Source of the DNA: Nitrosospira sp.
GTDB taxonomy: Bacteria; Pseudomonadota; Gammaproteobacteria; Burkholderiales; Nitrosomonadaceae
NCBI GenBank assembly: GCA_030453055.1
Contig: JAKDLC010000002.1
Location: 1-22,771 of the forward strand
Length of the DNA: 22,771 nt
Direction of reading: 5' to 3'
The position numbers were made by a program, and so were the translations under genes. The stretch's first letter is position 1. Each line of letters opens with the position of its first letter. Below the pieces are notes generated by a model. That model saw nothing but the letters and a program-made list of their open reading frames with translations, was not told the DNA's origin and did not search any database. This document shows, piece by piece, positions 16,173-22,771 of this stretch.

Positions 16173-16390
16173 AGGGAGGCACGGCAAGCAGCGTTACGGG
16201 TGTGCGGGAGGTGATCGAGTCACGTTGTGGGCTGTTTGCCAGTTTCTACTCGGATCGGGGCAGCCACTACTGGCATACACCTGAGGCGGGCGGCAAGGTG
16301 GACAAGAACAATCTCGCCCAGTTCGGAGTGGCCATGCGGCGGTTGGATTGGCCATTAATAGCCATATGCCCCGCCTGTCGCAGGACTTAG
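16173..16390 (+). pseudogene. DDE transposase fragment (ISNCY/IS1202-like)
   Basis: The frame 16202-16390 contains VREVIESRCGLFASFYSDRG followed by SHYWHTPEAGGKVDKNNLAQ and FGVAMRRL. The YSDRGSHYWHTPEAGGKV segment is the region around the second catalytic aspartate of integrase-core transposases of the IS1202/ISNCY type. Neither the N-terminal helix-turn-helix nor the third catalytic residue is present, so this is an internal fragment. It directly follows the IS110 remnant, which implies nested insertions and deletions. Confidence 0.7.
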
Positions 16391-16455
16391 GACTTGTGCG
16401 ACGATTGGCCGCTGTGCTACAGTGTACTTATCATGTAACACATGAGGACGACACC

Positions 16456-16740
16456 ATGAGCGAAGCAACTTTTACCTTCCGCGTCGATGAAGAATTGAAA
16501 GACCAGTTTTTCACGGCCGCGAAGTCCCGCGACCGCACCGGTGCGCAGCTCTTGCGCGACTTCATGCGTGACTTCGTGAAGCAACAGCAAGAGGCCGCAG
16601 AGCATGACTCCTGGTTCCGACGTGAGGTGCAAATCGGCCTCGACGCGGCCAATGCCGGCGATGTGGTTTCAGCCGAAGAGATCGAAGCGGAAGCAGTAGC
16701 CTGGCGCGCAGAGATACGGCGCAAGATGGCCCGGCGCTAA
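16456..16740 (+). CDS. RHH-type antitoxin (ParD/RelB-like)
   Basis: A 94-residue protein with a ribbon-helix-helix N-terminus (MSEATFTFRVDEELKDQFFT, then AKSRDRTGAQLLRDFMRDFV) that should bind DNA as a dimer. The acidic C-terminal half (DVVSAEEIEAEAVAWRAEI) would wrap the toxin. ATG 16456 follows GAGGACGACACC and is preferred to the in-frame start at 16348, which lies in transposase debris. It is followed after 3 bases by the toxin. A short inverted motif around GTGTACTTATCATGTAACAC (16431-16443 region) upstream could be its operator. Confidence 0.88.
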   Translation: MSEATFTFRVDEELKDQFFTAAKSRDRTGAQLLRDFMRDFVKQQQEAAEHDSWFRREVQIGLDAANAGDVVSAEEIEAEAVAWRAEIRRKMARR

Positions 16741-16743
16741 TTC

Positions 16744-17010
16744 GTGAAGTTGGTTTGGACGTGGCCGGCGCGAGAAGACCGAAAAGCAATTCGTGAGTAC
16801 ATCGCAGTTGACAACCCGAGTGCCGCGCTCGACCTCGATGAGCTGCTATCCGAGAAGGCCGCCCGCCTGGTGGATCATCCTGACCTTGGCCGGCCTGGCC
16901 GACTGCAAGGCACGCGCGAGCTTGTCGCACATCGAAACTACATCCTGATTTACGACGTTGCCGACGACCTGGTGCGAGTGCTACGCGTATTGCACGCTGC
17001 CAGACAGTGA
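16744..17010 (+). CDS. RelE/ParE family toxin
   Basis: An 88-residue toxin starting at GTG 16744, 3 bases after the antitoxin stop. The fold is recognised from VWTWPAREDRKAIREYIAVD, ARLVDHPDLGRPGRLQGTRE and ELVAHRNYILIYDVADDLVR, with the C-terminal strand RVLRVLHAARQ. ParE members poison gyrase and RelE members cut mRNA; the sequence favours ParE-like length and layout but does not settle the target. With the antitoxin it forms an intact addiction module inside an otherwise eroded island. Confidence 0.9.
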   Translation: MKLVWTWPAREDRKAIREYIAVDNPSAALDLDELLSEKAARLVDHPDLGRPGRLQGTRELVAHRNYILIYDVADDLVRVLRVLHAARQ

Positions 17011-17605
17011 CCCTAATAAGACATTGAAGCGGAGCAGGACATGGGATGTAATTAGGATAAAATAACATCCGTGCCACCAGCCGCCATTTTGATCCAAAGA
17101 GTTTCAAGCGCGCGTTCAGTTGAATCAGTTGCGCAAACGAATGTTTGCGCAACAAAATGCACCGCGCCTGGAATGAAGGCATTTTTGCCGCCAACCTGGG
17201 CGATAGCCGCGCGTAATTGAAATGGCCGCGTCGATGCCATTCATAAGATCGTTGGGGATAAAATCAAAGTGACCGAAAACTGCCCTCAGTGCGCATGACA
17301 ATGACTCAGCTATCTTGCCGTTCCACTGCACCTCAAGCCTCCACTTGCAGCCGACGGAAATTTCGGCGGTTCCGGCTTACAACCCCAGGGTGGCACAAGT
17401 GTTAGCAAAGCCGTCATTGAAGTGGGCATTGGCAGGCGCACTTATTACAAAGCTATTGAAGAAGGCCGGATTTAGTTTCTATTTTCCTTAGCGACGTTCT
17501 GGAGAGCGCGAAAGCTGCTTTCTTCATTTGCGATAAGCAAGCGTCTTGTACACCGTCAGCTACAATTTGTTTCTTCACTCAAGATTTCAATTATATCTCT
17601 TTAGA
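17011..17605. other. 595-bp stretch without a confident gene
   Basis: Short frames run on both strands, for example minus-strand NAFIPGAVHFVAQTFVCATD and plus-strand SKAVIEVGIGRRTYYKAIEE, but none has a good start, RBS or recognised family. The second resembles a helix-turn-helix end piece. The stretch looks like broken remains of transferred DNA and carries the hairpin at 17128-17153. Confidence 0.5.
17128..17153. repeat. Perfect 11-bp inverted repeat with 4-base loop
   Basis: GTTGCGCAAAC, loop GAAT, GTTTGCGCAAC. The hairpin is GC-rich in the middle and has no T-run on either side, so it is not an ordinary terminator. It may be an operator, a recombination site or the end of a lost element. 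Confidence 0.75.
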
Positions 17606-18526
17606 ATGCCGCTACATATTGAAACACCACTAATTGAATCCCGTTTGATCAGCCATAAAGCGGGTCAATCCATTTGGCTGAAAATGGAGTCCGCCCAACC
17701 ATCTGGCTCTTTCAAAACCCGAGGAATCGGCTATGCATGTGAAGAATATCTAAAACGAGGAGCAAAACGTTTCATTGCATCATCGGGCGGGAATGCGGGG
17801 CTAGCGGTTGCTTTTGCTGGACGGCGTCTTTCGGTACCTGTAATCATCGTGGTACCTGAGACAGCTTCAAAGCGGGCGGTGAACTTGATGTGTTTAGAGA
17901 ATGCGGAAGTTATAGTCCATGGGAAGTCTTTGGACGAAGCGCACAAATTTGCGCTGTCACTCATGCAATCTACCGATGCATATATACATCCTTTCGATGA
18001 CCCTCTGGTGTGGAGAGGTCATGCCAGTCTAATTGATGAAATATTCCGTGCTGGTCTAAAGCCTGACGCAATCGTTCTGTCAGTCGGCGGTGGCGGCCTC
18101 CTTTGCGGTGTTATAGAAGGATTGAATCGGAATGGAGGGGCCGACGTGCCCGTCATCGCTGTTGAAACTGAAGGTGCCGACTCCTATGGGAAATCATTAA
18201 ACGCGGGATTTCTTGTCGAGCTTGCATACATATCGAGTATTGCGACGACGTTAGGAGCGCGCATTGTTTGTGAACAAGCATTGGCGTACTCCAAAAATCA
18301 CCGTATCGAAAGCGTTGTGTTGCCGGACAAGTTGGCCGTTTCTGCTTCTTTGCAGTTTTTGCAAGATCATGGAATTGTCGTTGAGCCTGCTTGCGGTGTT
18401 GCGCTCGCTGCGGTGTACGAAAAAGTTGCAGCGTTATCAGGGTATAAAACCGTATTAGTTATCGTATGCGGCGGCGTTGGTTCGACCGCTGATGACTTGG
18501 TTGAGTTGGCACGTTTAGAAATGTGA
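17606..18526 (+). CDS. PLP-dependent L-serine/L-threonine dehydratase (SDH type)
   Basis: A 306-residue fold-type II PLP enzyme that deaminates serine (and probably threonine) to the 2-oxoacid and ammonia. ATG 17606 gives MPLHIETPLIESRLISHKAG. The PLP lysine is Lys37 in MESAQPSGSFKTRGIG, a motif close to the animal liver serine dehydratase. SSGGNAG (59-65) contacts substrate, SVGGGGLLCGV (159-169) is the phosphate cup and VIVCGGVG near the C-terminus lies by the pyridine nitrogen. There is no regulatory ACT domain, unlike biosynthetic IlvA. The Shine-Dalgarno is weak and the gene has more AT-rich codons than the core genes, in line with transfer. It lies alone in the island. Confidence 0.88.
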   Translation: MPLHIETPLIESRLISHKAGQSIWLKMESAQPSGSFKTRGIGYACEEYLKRGAKRFIASSGGNAGLAVAFAGRRLSVPVIIVVPETASKRAVNLMCLENAEVIVHGKSLDEAHKFALSLMQSTDAYIHPFDDPLVWRGHASLIDEIFRAGLKPDAIVLSVGGGGLLCGVIEGLNRNGGADVPVIAVETEGADSYGKSLNAGFLVELAYISSIATTLGARIVCEQALAYSKNHRIESVVLPDKLAVSASLQFLQDHGIVVEPACGVALAAVYEKVAALSGYKTVLVIVCGGVGSTADDLVELARLEM

Positions 18527-18564
18527 CGTAGCAAAATGTTAAGTATTCAGTGTGCCTCATTCCC

Positions 18565-18675
18565 ATGCCTGCATCGGGTGCAAGCGCCAGCCAGCAGCTT
18601 TTCGCGCTGGTGGACGTGAACAACTTTTACGTCAGCTGCGAGCGGGTTTTCAATCCCGCCCTGGAAAACCCATAG
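18565..18675 (+). pseudogene. umuC (Y-family DNA polymerase V subunit), N-terminal fragment
   Basis: A 36-codon frame MPASGASASQQLFALVDVNN, then FYVSCERVFNPALENP and a TAG stop. LFALVDVNNFYVSCERVFNP is the invariant N-terminus of UmuC with the first catalytic aspartate (DVNNFY). After NPALE the normal sequence (GKPVVVLSNND) is missing and the following DNA is not polymerase. This is a truncated piece left by a deletion or recombination. Confidence 0.88.
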
Positions 18676-18785
18676 CAATGGCCATACTGTATTGCTGCAC
18701 TCCTGGAGCAATGGCAGATTCCATGGTCGTTCTTTCTGGCATTAGCGGACGCCTTGGTGTAAACGCTGGATAGTATTACTAACGA

Positions 18786-19046
18786 GTGGTTCTGCTAGTG
18801 ATTGAGACTGCTGCTGATCTTCTGAAAGCGTTCACAGATGCGGAACGCGCAAAGCTTGATGGGGAAGAACTGACCCATGGTCCAACAATCGGCGCAATGT
18901 ATGAAGGCCTAACAAAGGAAATTGTTGATCGAAGTCTTCCCGAAGAGTTAGGACTCCGTGTCGTGCCTGGATTCGCATATTTCAACGGCGAACTTAGTGG
19001 CGAGCTCAGTCGCCATCTTCATTCTCCCGCGCAAGTTGCGACTTGA
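18786..19046 (+). pseudogene. DUF6602-like protein, truncated
   Basis: An 86-codon frame from GTG 18786. LTHGPTIGAMYEGLTKEIVD and RSLPEELGLRVVPGFAYF, then NGELSGE, is the N-terminal signature of the DUF6602 family, proteins of unknown function found in accessory regions and some defence-related loci. After SGE (about 18999) the family's expected continuation is lost and the frame runs into DNA that is the reverse strand of the next small gene. It is read here as a fragment. Confidence 0.6.
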
Positions 19047-19287
19047 GATGATAGGCATCGATGTCAAAGTCTCTGCTGTCCGAGACCGCGGCCAGTACCA
19101 GGGGCGTAACGCGCTCCCGCTCCTCCTCGGTCTCGAAGTTTGTGAAGTTGGCTGCAGCTGCCTCGTCGAACAGTTTCTCCGACAGCCGCTTTGCCTTTAC
19201 TTCATGACTCTCTATGTCGGAATTGGCGCCGGGAGTGATGTTTTCCTCGATCCATGTGTCGACCCACCTCAGGAAGCGATTGCTCAT
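19006..19287 (-). CDS. Small hypothetical protein (possible DUF768 relative)
   Basis: A 93-residue acidic protein: MSNRFLRWVDTWIEENITPG, then AKRLSEKLFDEAAAANFTNF, ending LKSQLARENEDGD. The FLRWVDTWIEENI opening recalls the short DUF768 proteins of alphaproteobacteria, but the match is loose. No signal or membrane segment. The upstream GGGTGGGCAGTC may serve as a ribosome-binding site. The gene sits back to back with the DUF6602-like fragment and faces the inverted-repeat region at 19344-19438. It may be intact cargo of the island. Confidence 0.5.
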   Translation of the reverse strand: MSNRFLRWVDTWIEENITPGANSDIESHEVKAKRLSEKLFDEAAAANFTNFETEEERERVTPLVLAAVSDSRDFDIDAYHLKSQLARENEDGD

Positions 19288-19343
19288 GACTGCCCACCCA
19301 TCTTTTGCGTTGAGTTTGGCGCCGGTCGCCCCTCATGGGAGCA

Positions 19344-19438
19344 TTTTACCCATGATAAAATAGGTTATCAAGGGTAAATGACAGATAGAATTTTCTGAGA
19401 TTTTTCCATCGCGCAATTATCGATAACCTATTTTATCA
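19344..19438. repeat. 17-bp inverted repeat with a nested hairpin
   Basis: TGATAAAATAGGTTATC (19353-19369) is perfectly inverted at 19422-19438, 52 bases apart. The left copy is itself enclosed by TTTACCC (19345-19351) and GGGTAAA (19372-19378), with GATAA/TTATC as an inner stem. The arrangement precedes the cassette at 19582-20528 and follows the minus-strand ORF, so it could be a shared divergent operator or the end of a mobile element. Confidence 0.75.
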
Positions 19439-19581
19439 ATAATAAGGTGTGCATTAGCTTGCCTGTATTTTTACCGCGCAATAAGCATCCCGACAGAAAT
19501 TGGACAAAGCCTGATTACCCTAGTAGTCTACCTGAGTGGATCTTTGAACAGATTCCGTACTTTACTAATTGGGAGCATACT

Positions 19582-19854
19582 ATGCCTGTGTCGATGCCTT
19601 CAACGACGACTCGCCAGAGAAGCAATACTAGTTCAAGCGTCGCCGCGACACTTGATGGAGTTGTATTTGGATTGAACGAAAGCACTGCTTATGTGAGCGT
19701 TTCGGATAATCAGATTTACGGACTTGCCCGACGCTTTATTGGGGACGAGATCTGGGCCAGGCTAAGGGAAAATGTGGAGATTACATTTCGCTCGACAGAG
19801 TTTGGTACCGTTGACCAGGTAATCGAGGTAAAGTCCGACGAGACATCTAATTGA
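19582..19854 (+). CDS. Small hypothetical protein, first gene of a two-gene cassette
   Basis: Ninety residues from ATG 19582, which has GGGAG 6 bases upstream; the open frame extends to 19447 but the extra part has no such signal. The N-terminal part is Ser/Thr-rich (MPVSMPSTTTRQRSNTSSSV), followed by a compact domain (TLDGVVFGLNESTAYVSVSD, LARRFIGDEIWARLRENVEI, TFRSTEFGTVDQVIEV). No family recognised. The stop TGA (19852-19854) overlaps the TTG of the next frame, so the two were probably co-translated. Confidence 0.6.
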   Translation: MPVSMPSTTTRQRSNTSSSVAATLDGVVFGLNESTAYVSVSDNQIYGLARRFIGDEIWARLRENVEITFRSTEFGTVDQVIEVKSDETSN

Positions 19855-20528
19855 AACTGGGTGTCCGTGGAACAGAAATCAGTGCATCCAGCCAGTTTGG
19901 GCTAATTGATGAAGAATTCTAGCGGAAACCAAAGGCGTACGCGAACTGGACCAATTCCTACCTGCCTAATTTCACAGATTGGGGGCTGGGAGACTTCGTC
20001 TTATTCTGTCCCCATCAACCTGATTTTTCCCAGAGTAAGATACAGAGCTGGCAAGGGAAAACCTTCGCTGAGTGGGACAAAATCTGGACTCATGTGGGAG
20101 TTTATGTGGGTGAAGGCGAGGTTATCGATTCGCTGGTTGCCGGAGGTGTTGCAAGAAGGCCTATTGCCAACTGGTTAAATGAAGGACGGGTATCGGTCCG
20201 GTATCGACCCAATCTAAATGATGATTCCCGCGACGCGATGGTAAAGGCGGCTGAACATTGTTCTGGGCAAGGGTATGCTCGCGTGCAAGCAGCTTCCGCA
20301 GCTATTGTAAATGCGCTACCCGCGCGGCTTAAGTCAATGTTTAATAAACAAGATCGGCAAGAATATCATGGGCGGTTTTATTGTGCACAGGTCGCCGAGC
20401 GTAGCCTGCTGGCGGGAGATAACAAGAGAATTAGCAGTATCGACGCGCCGATGCCGGTTCCCGCCAGCTTCGCCGCAAGTTCTCTTCTCGAATGGCGAAC
20501 GTTAGGGTGGCGTCGTATCGCTGCTTAG
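19851..20528 (+). pseudogene. Permuted NlpC/P60 (YiiX/YebB-like) cysteine peptidase, interrupted by an amber codon
   Basis: A single frame of 225 sense codons from TTG 19851 to the stop at 20526-20528, broken only by TAG at 19920-19922 (codon 24). Downstream of it GLGDFVLFCPHQ, WTHVGVYVGEGEVIDSLVAG (His at 20091-20093) and FYCAQVAERSLLAG (Cys at 20382-20384) give the His-before-Cys order of circularly permuted papain-like NlpC/P60 enzymes, which cut or transfer peptide or lipid amides. No ATG, GTG or TTG lies between the TAG and the catalytic histidine, so without read-through the active enzyme is not made. It follows the 90-residue gene with a 4-base overlap. Confidence 0.65.
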
Positions 20529-20686
20529 CGACAGGCCAGCAATTCACAATCTCAAGATTCATTACTGCTGAGTTCCTGCATCAGCGACCAACATATAATC
20601 AACCGCTTCCAGCTCGCTAATATTTTCTTAAAACGGCGTCAAAAAAAGATACCCCGCTAATGCCCCCACCGCCGATTCATTCTGAA
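20529..20686. other. Gap before the polA-proximal element, nothing recognised
   Basis: These 158 bases contain no coding frame with a credible start, no repeat and no clear terminator. Confidence 0.5.
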
Positions 20687-20874
20687 GGGGTAAACCCAAC
20701 ATACGCACTACCAAGGTCAAATTGATCTTTTTCCATCTCCGGGCGTGACGCACTCACTATTAGATGGTGGAAGTCTGACATGTACTCGGCCATCGCTGCA
20801 ATGATCTCGACTCCCCGCATGCCCAGCGCGTCAATCTGCTTGACCTTGGTAGTGCGTATGTTGGGTTTACCCCC
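20687..20874. mobile_element. 188-bp element with 34-bp perfect terminal inverted repeats (MITE-like)
   Basis: The left arm 20687-20720 begins GGGGTAAACCCAACATACGC and ends CCAAGGTCAA; the right arm 20840-20873 is its exact reverse complement, with one extra C at 20874. Ends rich in G and over 30 bp long recall Tn3-type ends, but the sequence is not a Tn3 end that is recognised. The interior has an open minus-strand frame of 72 codons spanning both arms (20677-20895), which is more likely a by-product. The right end lies 3 bp from the polA stop. Confidence 0.85.
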
Positions 20875-20876
20875 GA

Positions 20877-22771
20877 TTAGTGCGCTTGCTCCCAATTCGG
20901 CCCCGCGCCCACCTCCACCAGCAAGGGGACGTCGAGTTTCGCCACACTACCCATCAACCGCGGCAACTCCTCCTTTATTATTTCGATTTCATCGTCCGGC
21001 GCCTCCATTACCAGTTCGTCATGGACTTGCATGATAAGTTTGCTGCGCAGATTTTCTTTCGTCAACCAGCCGTGTACCGCAATCATGGCAAGCTTGATGA
21101 TGTCGGCGGCCGTGCCTTGCATGGGCGCGTTGATTGCGGCGCGCTCCGCACCTTGCCTACGACCGCCGTTGTGACTGTTGATCTCTGGTAGCCATAGCCT
21201 GCGTCCAAACACGGTTTCGACATATCCGGTTTTTTTGGCGGTTTCCCGGGTGCGCTGCATGTAATTCGCCACGCCTGGATAGCGGGCAAAGTAACGGTCC
21301 ATGTACGCACGGGCAGCGGCGCGCTCGATATTGAGTTGCGAGGCAAGACCAAATTCCGACATGCCGTAAATCAGGCCAAAGTTGATGATCTTTGCGTAGC
21401 GGCGCTGCTCGTTGTTCACCGCGTCCAGCGAAATGCCAAACACCTCAGCGGCAGTGGCGCGATGTATGTCCTCACCGTCCGCGAAGGCTTTGAGCAATCC
21501 CGCATCCTGTGAGATGTGCGCCATGATGCGTAGCTCGATTTGCGAATAATCGGCGGAGACAATGCCATGTCCCGGCGATGCGATGAATGCTTCGCGGATA
21601 CGGCGGCCTTCGGCGGTGCGTACCGGAATATTTTGCAGGTTCGGCTCGTTGCTGGCCAGTCTCCCCGTGACCGCCACCGCCTGCGCATAATTGGTGTGTA
21701 CCCGTCCGGTGGCGGCGTCCACCCTGCGGGGCAGCTTGTCGGTGTAAGTCGATTTGAGCTTGGCAAGGCTGCGGTAATCGAGCAGGGTCCTTGCCAGGGG
21801 GTAGTCCAGCGCGAGTCGTTGCAGCACGTCTTCGTCGGTGGACGGCGTGCCGCCCGGCGTTTTTTTGATGACGGGAAGCTTGAGTTGGCTGAAGAGTACT
21901 TCCTGAATTTGCCTCGGTGAATTCAAATTGAATGGCTGCCCGGCCATTGCGTGCGCCCGGCCTTCCAGCGCCAGCATTTTCTCGCCGAGTTCGCGGCTTT
22001 GGATTTCCAGCAGTCTCAAGTCCAGCAATACGCCGTTGCGCTCCATTTCGAACAATATGTTCAGTACCGGGATTTCAAGTGCGTGATAAACATATTCAAG
22101 CTTGACTTCTTCCGCAATTTCCGGGTACAAGCGTCGATGCAGTTGCAGCGTGATATCAGCGTCCTCCGCCGCATATCGCGTCGCGCGTTCGATATCCACT
22201 TGATCAAAACTTATGCGGCCCGCCCCCTTGCCGGTGACCTCATCATAGCCCATGGCTTTGACGCCAAGATGACGCAATGCAAGATTGTCCATGTCGTGCG
22301 GACGGTGGGACTCCAGCACATAGGACTGCAATAGCGTGTCATGGACGATACCGTTCAGACTAACGCCATGATTGGCAAAAATATGTTTGTCATATTTTAG
22401 ATTCTGCCCCAACTTCGGTTTGGTCGGGTCTTCCAGCCACGGTCTGAGTTTATCGATCACCAAATCGATTTCCAGTTGACGCGGGGCGCCGGCATACCGG
22501 TGCGCCAGCGGCAGGTAAGCCGCCTGATGAGACTCAACCGAAAATGCGATGCCGACGACCTGCGCCTGCATCGGATCGAGCCCGGTAGTTTCGGTATCCA
22601 CCGAAACCAGTGGCGCGGCATGGATACGCATGACCCATTCATCCAGTTGGGACCGGGTGAGGATGGTCTGGTAATCCGCCGGCGAACTATCGACGGGTTC
22701 CTGATCCGCGTCTGCCTTCCGGTGTCCGGCCGCAACAAGCGCATTGCCCCTCTCTCCCGAGTCTTCCTGCC
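20877..22771 (-). CDS. polA: DNA polymerase I, C-terminal 631 codons (runs off right edge)
   Basis: The frame is open to the window edge and lacks the N-terminal 5'-3' exonuclease, which lies outside. The 3'-5' exonuclease domain keeps its acidic pair in VSVDTETTGLDPM, so proofreading is expected. Polymerase motif A is GIVSADYSQIELRIMAHIS, the O-helix is RRYAKIINFGLIYGMSEFG (with the phenylalanine that excludes the 3'-deoxy analogue barrier residue Tyr) and motif C is IMQVHDELVME. The family C-terminus VEVGAGPNWEQAH is followed by TAA. It repairs and fills DNA gaps and removes Okazaki primers. A MITE-like element lies 3 bp downstream, so any native terminator has been displaced. Confidence 0.97.
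   Translation of the reverse strand, partial: QEDSGERGNALVAAGHRKADADQEPVDSSPADYQTILTRSQLDEWVMRIHAAPLVSVDTETTGLDPMQAQVVGIAFSVESHQAAYLPLAHRYAGAPRQLEIDLVIDKLRPWLEDPTKPKLGQNLKYDKHIFANHGVSLNGIVHDTLLQSYVLESHRPHDMDNLALRHLGVKAMGYDEVTGKGAGRISFDQVDIERATRYAAEDADITLQLHRRLYPEIAEEVKLEYVYHALEIPVLNILFEMERNGVLLDLRLLEIQSRELGEKMLALEGRAHAMAGQPFNLNSPRQIQEVLFSQLKLPVIKKTPGGTPSTDEDVLQRLALDYPLARTLLDYRSLAKLKSTYTDKLPRRVDAATGRVHTNYAQAVAVTGRLASNEPNLQNIPVRTAEGRRIREAFIASPGHGIVSADYSQIELRIMAHISQDAGLLKAFADGEDIHRATAAEVFGISLDAVNNEQRRYAKIINFGLIYGMSEFGLASQLNIERAAARAYMDRYFARYPGVANYMQRTRETAKKTGYVETVFGRRLWLPEINSHNGGRRQGAERAAINAPMQGTAADIIKLAMIAVHGWLTKENLRSKLIMQVHDELVMEAPDDEIEIIKEELPRLMGSVAKLDVPLLVEVGAGPNWEQAH

Noticed and set aside
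16562..17194. 210-codon minus-strand frame over the toxin-antitoxin pair
   Set aside because: Low-complexity, Arg-rich sequence characteristic of an antisense shadow in GC-rich DNA.
17052..17331. Minus-strand frames reading NAFIPGAVHFVAQTF and VFGHFDFIPNDL as a gene
   Set aside because: Protein-like in parts, but split between two frames with no start or ribosome-binding site and crossing the hairpin. Possible remains of a gene, not called.
19906..20178. 90-codon plus-strand frame starting near the TAG
   Set aside because: It is a different frame from the peptidase and lacks its motifs.
20677..20895. 72-codon minus-strand frame spanning the 188-bp element
   Set aside because: Runs through both inverted repeats and into polA in another frame. 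It is more likely a by-product of the repeat than a gene, though it looks unusually protein-like and was kept in mind.
1..22771. CRISPR arrays, tRNA or rRNA genes
   Set aside because: No regular direct-repeat/spacer pattern and no cloverleaf or rRNA sequence was seen on either strand.

Overview
The window reads as a chromosomal segment of a betaproteobacterium, most probably of the ammonia-oxidising Nitrosomonadaceae (Nitrosospira-like). This is inferred from protein style and gene order (ispE, lolB, a TPR lipoprotein and mutM close together; rpsP-rimM-trmD-rplS; polA; proC next to yggT). No rRNA, tRNA or CRISPR array was seen. Start codons are often TTG or GTG, and short repeats sit between many of the genes.

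Layout. 1-2887 (minus): the 5' end of ispE, then lolB and a large TPR lipoprotein, all envelope or isoprenoid housekeeping. 3159-6892 (plus): a GldA/GldF/GldG-type ABC exporter set followed by mutM, with divergent transcription from the TPR gene. 6885-7144: a 41-bp tandem duplication carrying the mutM stop codon, then a 185-bp element with terminal inverted repeats. 7185-7928: a HigBA-type toxin-antitoxin module with a visible promoter/operator. 8056-9574 (plus): proC and a YggT-family membrane protein, separated by a 117-bp inverted-repeat element. 9617-11809 (minus): an unrecognised lipoprotein and a predicted outer-membrane protein. 12074-13693 (plus): a periplasmic copper/redox cluster (cupredoxin, DUF411 protein, lipoprotein cytochrome c). 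13751-15786 (minus): the ribosome/tRNA-modification operon rpsP-rimM-trmD-rplS. 20877-22771 (minus): polA, running off the right edge.

Between rpsP and polA (about 15.8-20.9 kb) lies an accessory, heavily eroded island. It holds an IS110 transposase remnant with a structured non-coding left end (possible relic of a bridge RNA), a DDE transposase fragment, an intact RHH-antitoxin/ParE-toxin pair, a 0.6-kb stretch with no confident gene but a perfect 26-bp hairpin, a serine/threonine dehydratase of the animal SDH type, an N-terminal umuC fragment, a truncated DUF6602-like protein, a small minus-strand ORF, a 17-bp inverted repeat, and a two-gene cassette whose second member is a permuted NlpC/P60 (YiiX-like) peptidase broken by an amber codon. 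A 188-bp element with 34-bp perfect terminal inverted repeats sits 3 bp beyond the polA stop codon.

Functionally, the core genes cover outer-membrane lipoprotein sorting, DNA repair (mutM, polA), proline synthesis, ribosome maturation and periplasmic copper handling. The least ordinary material is the repeat families that overlap gene ends and starts, the IS110 left-end fold, and the 19.35-20.53 kb cassette.
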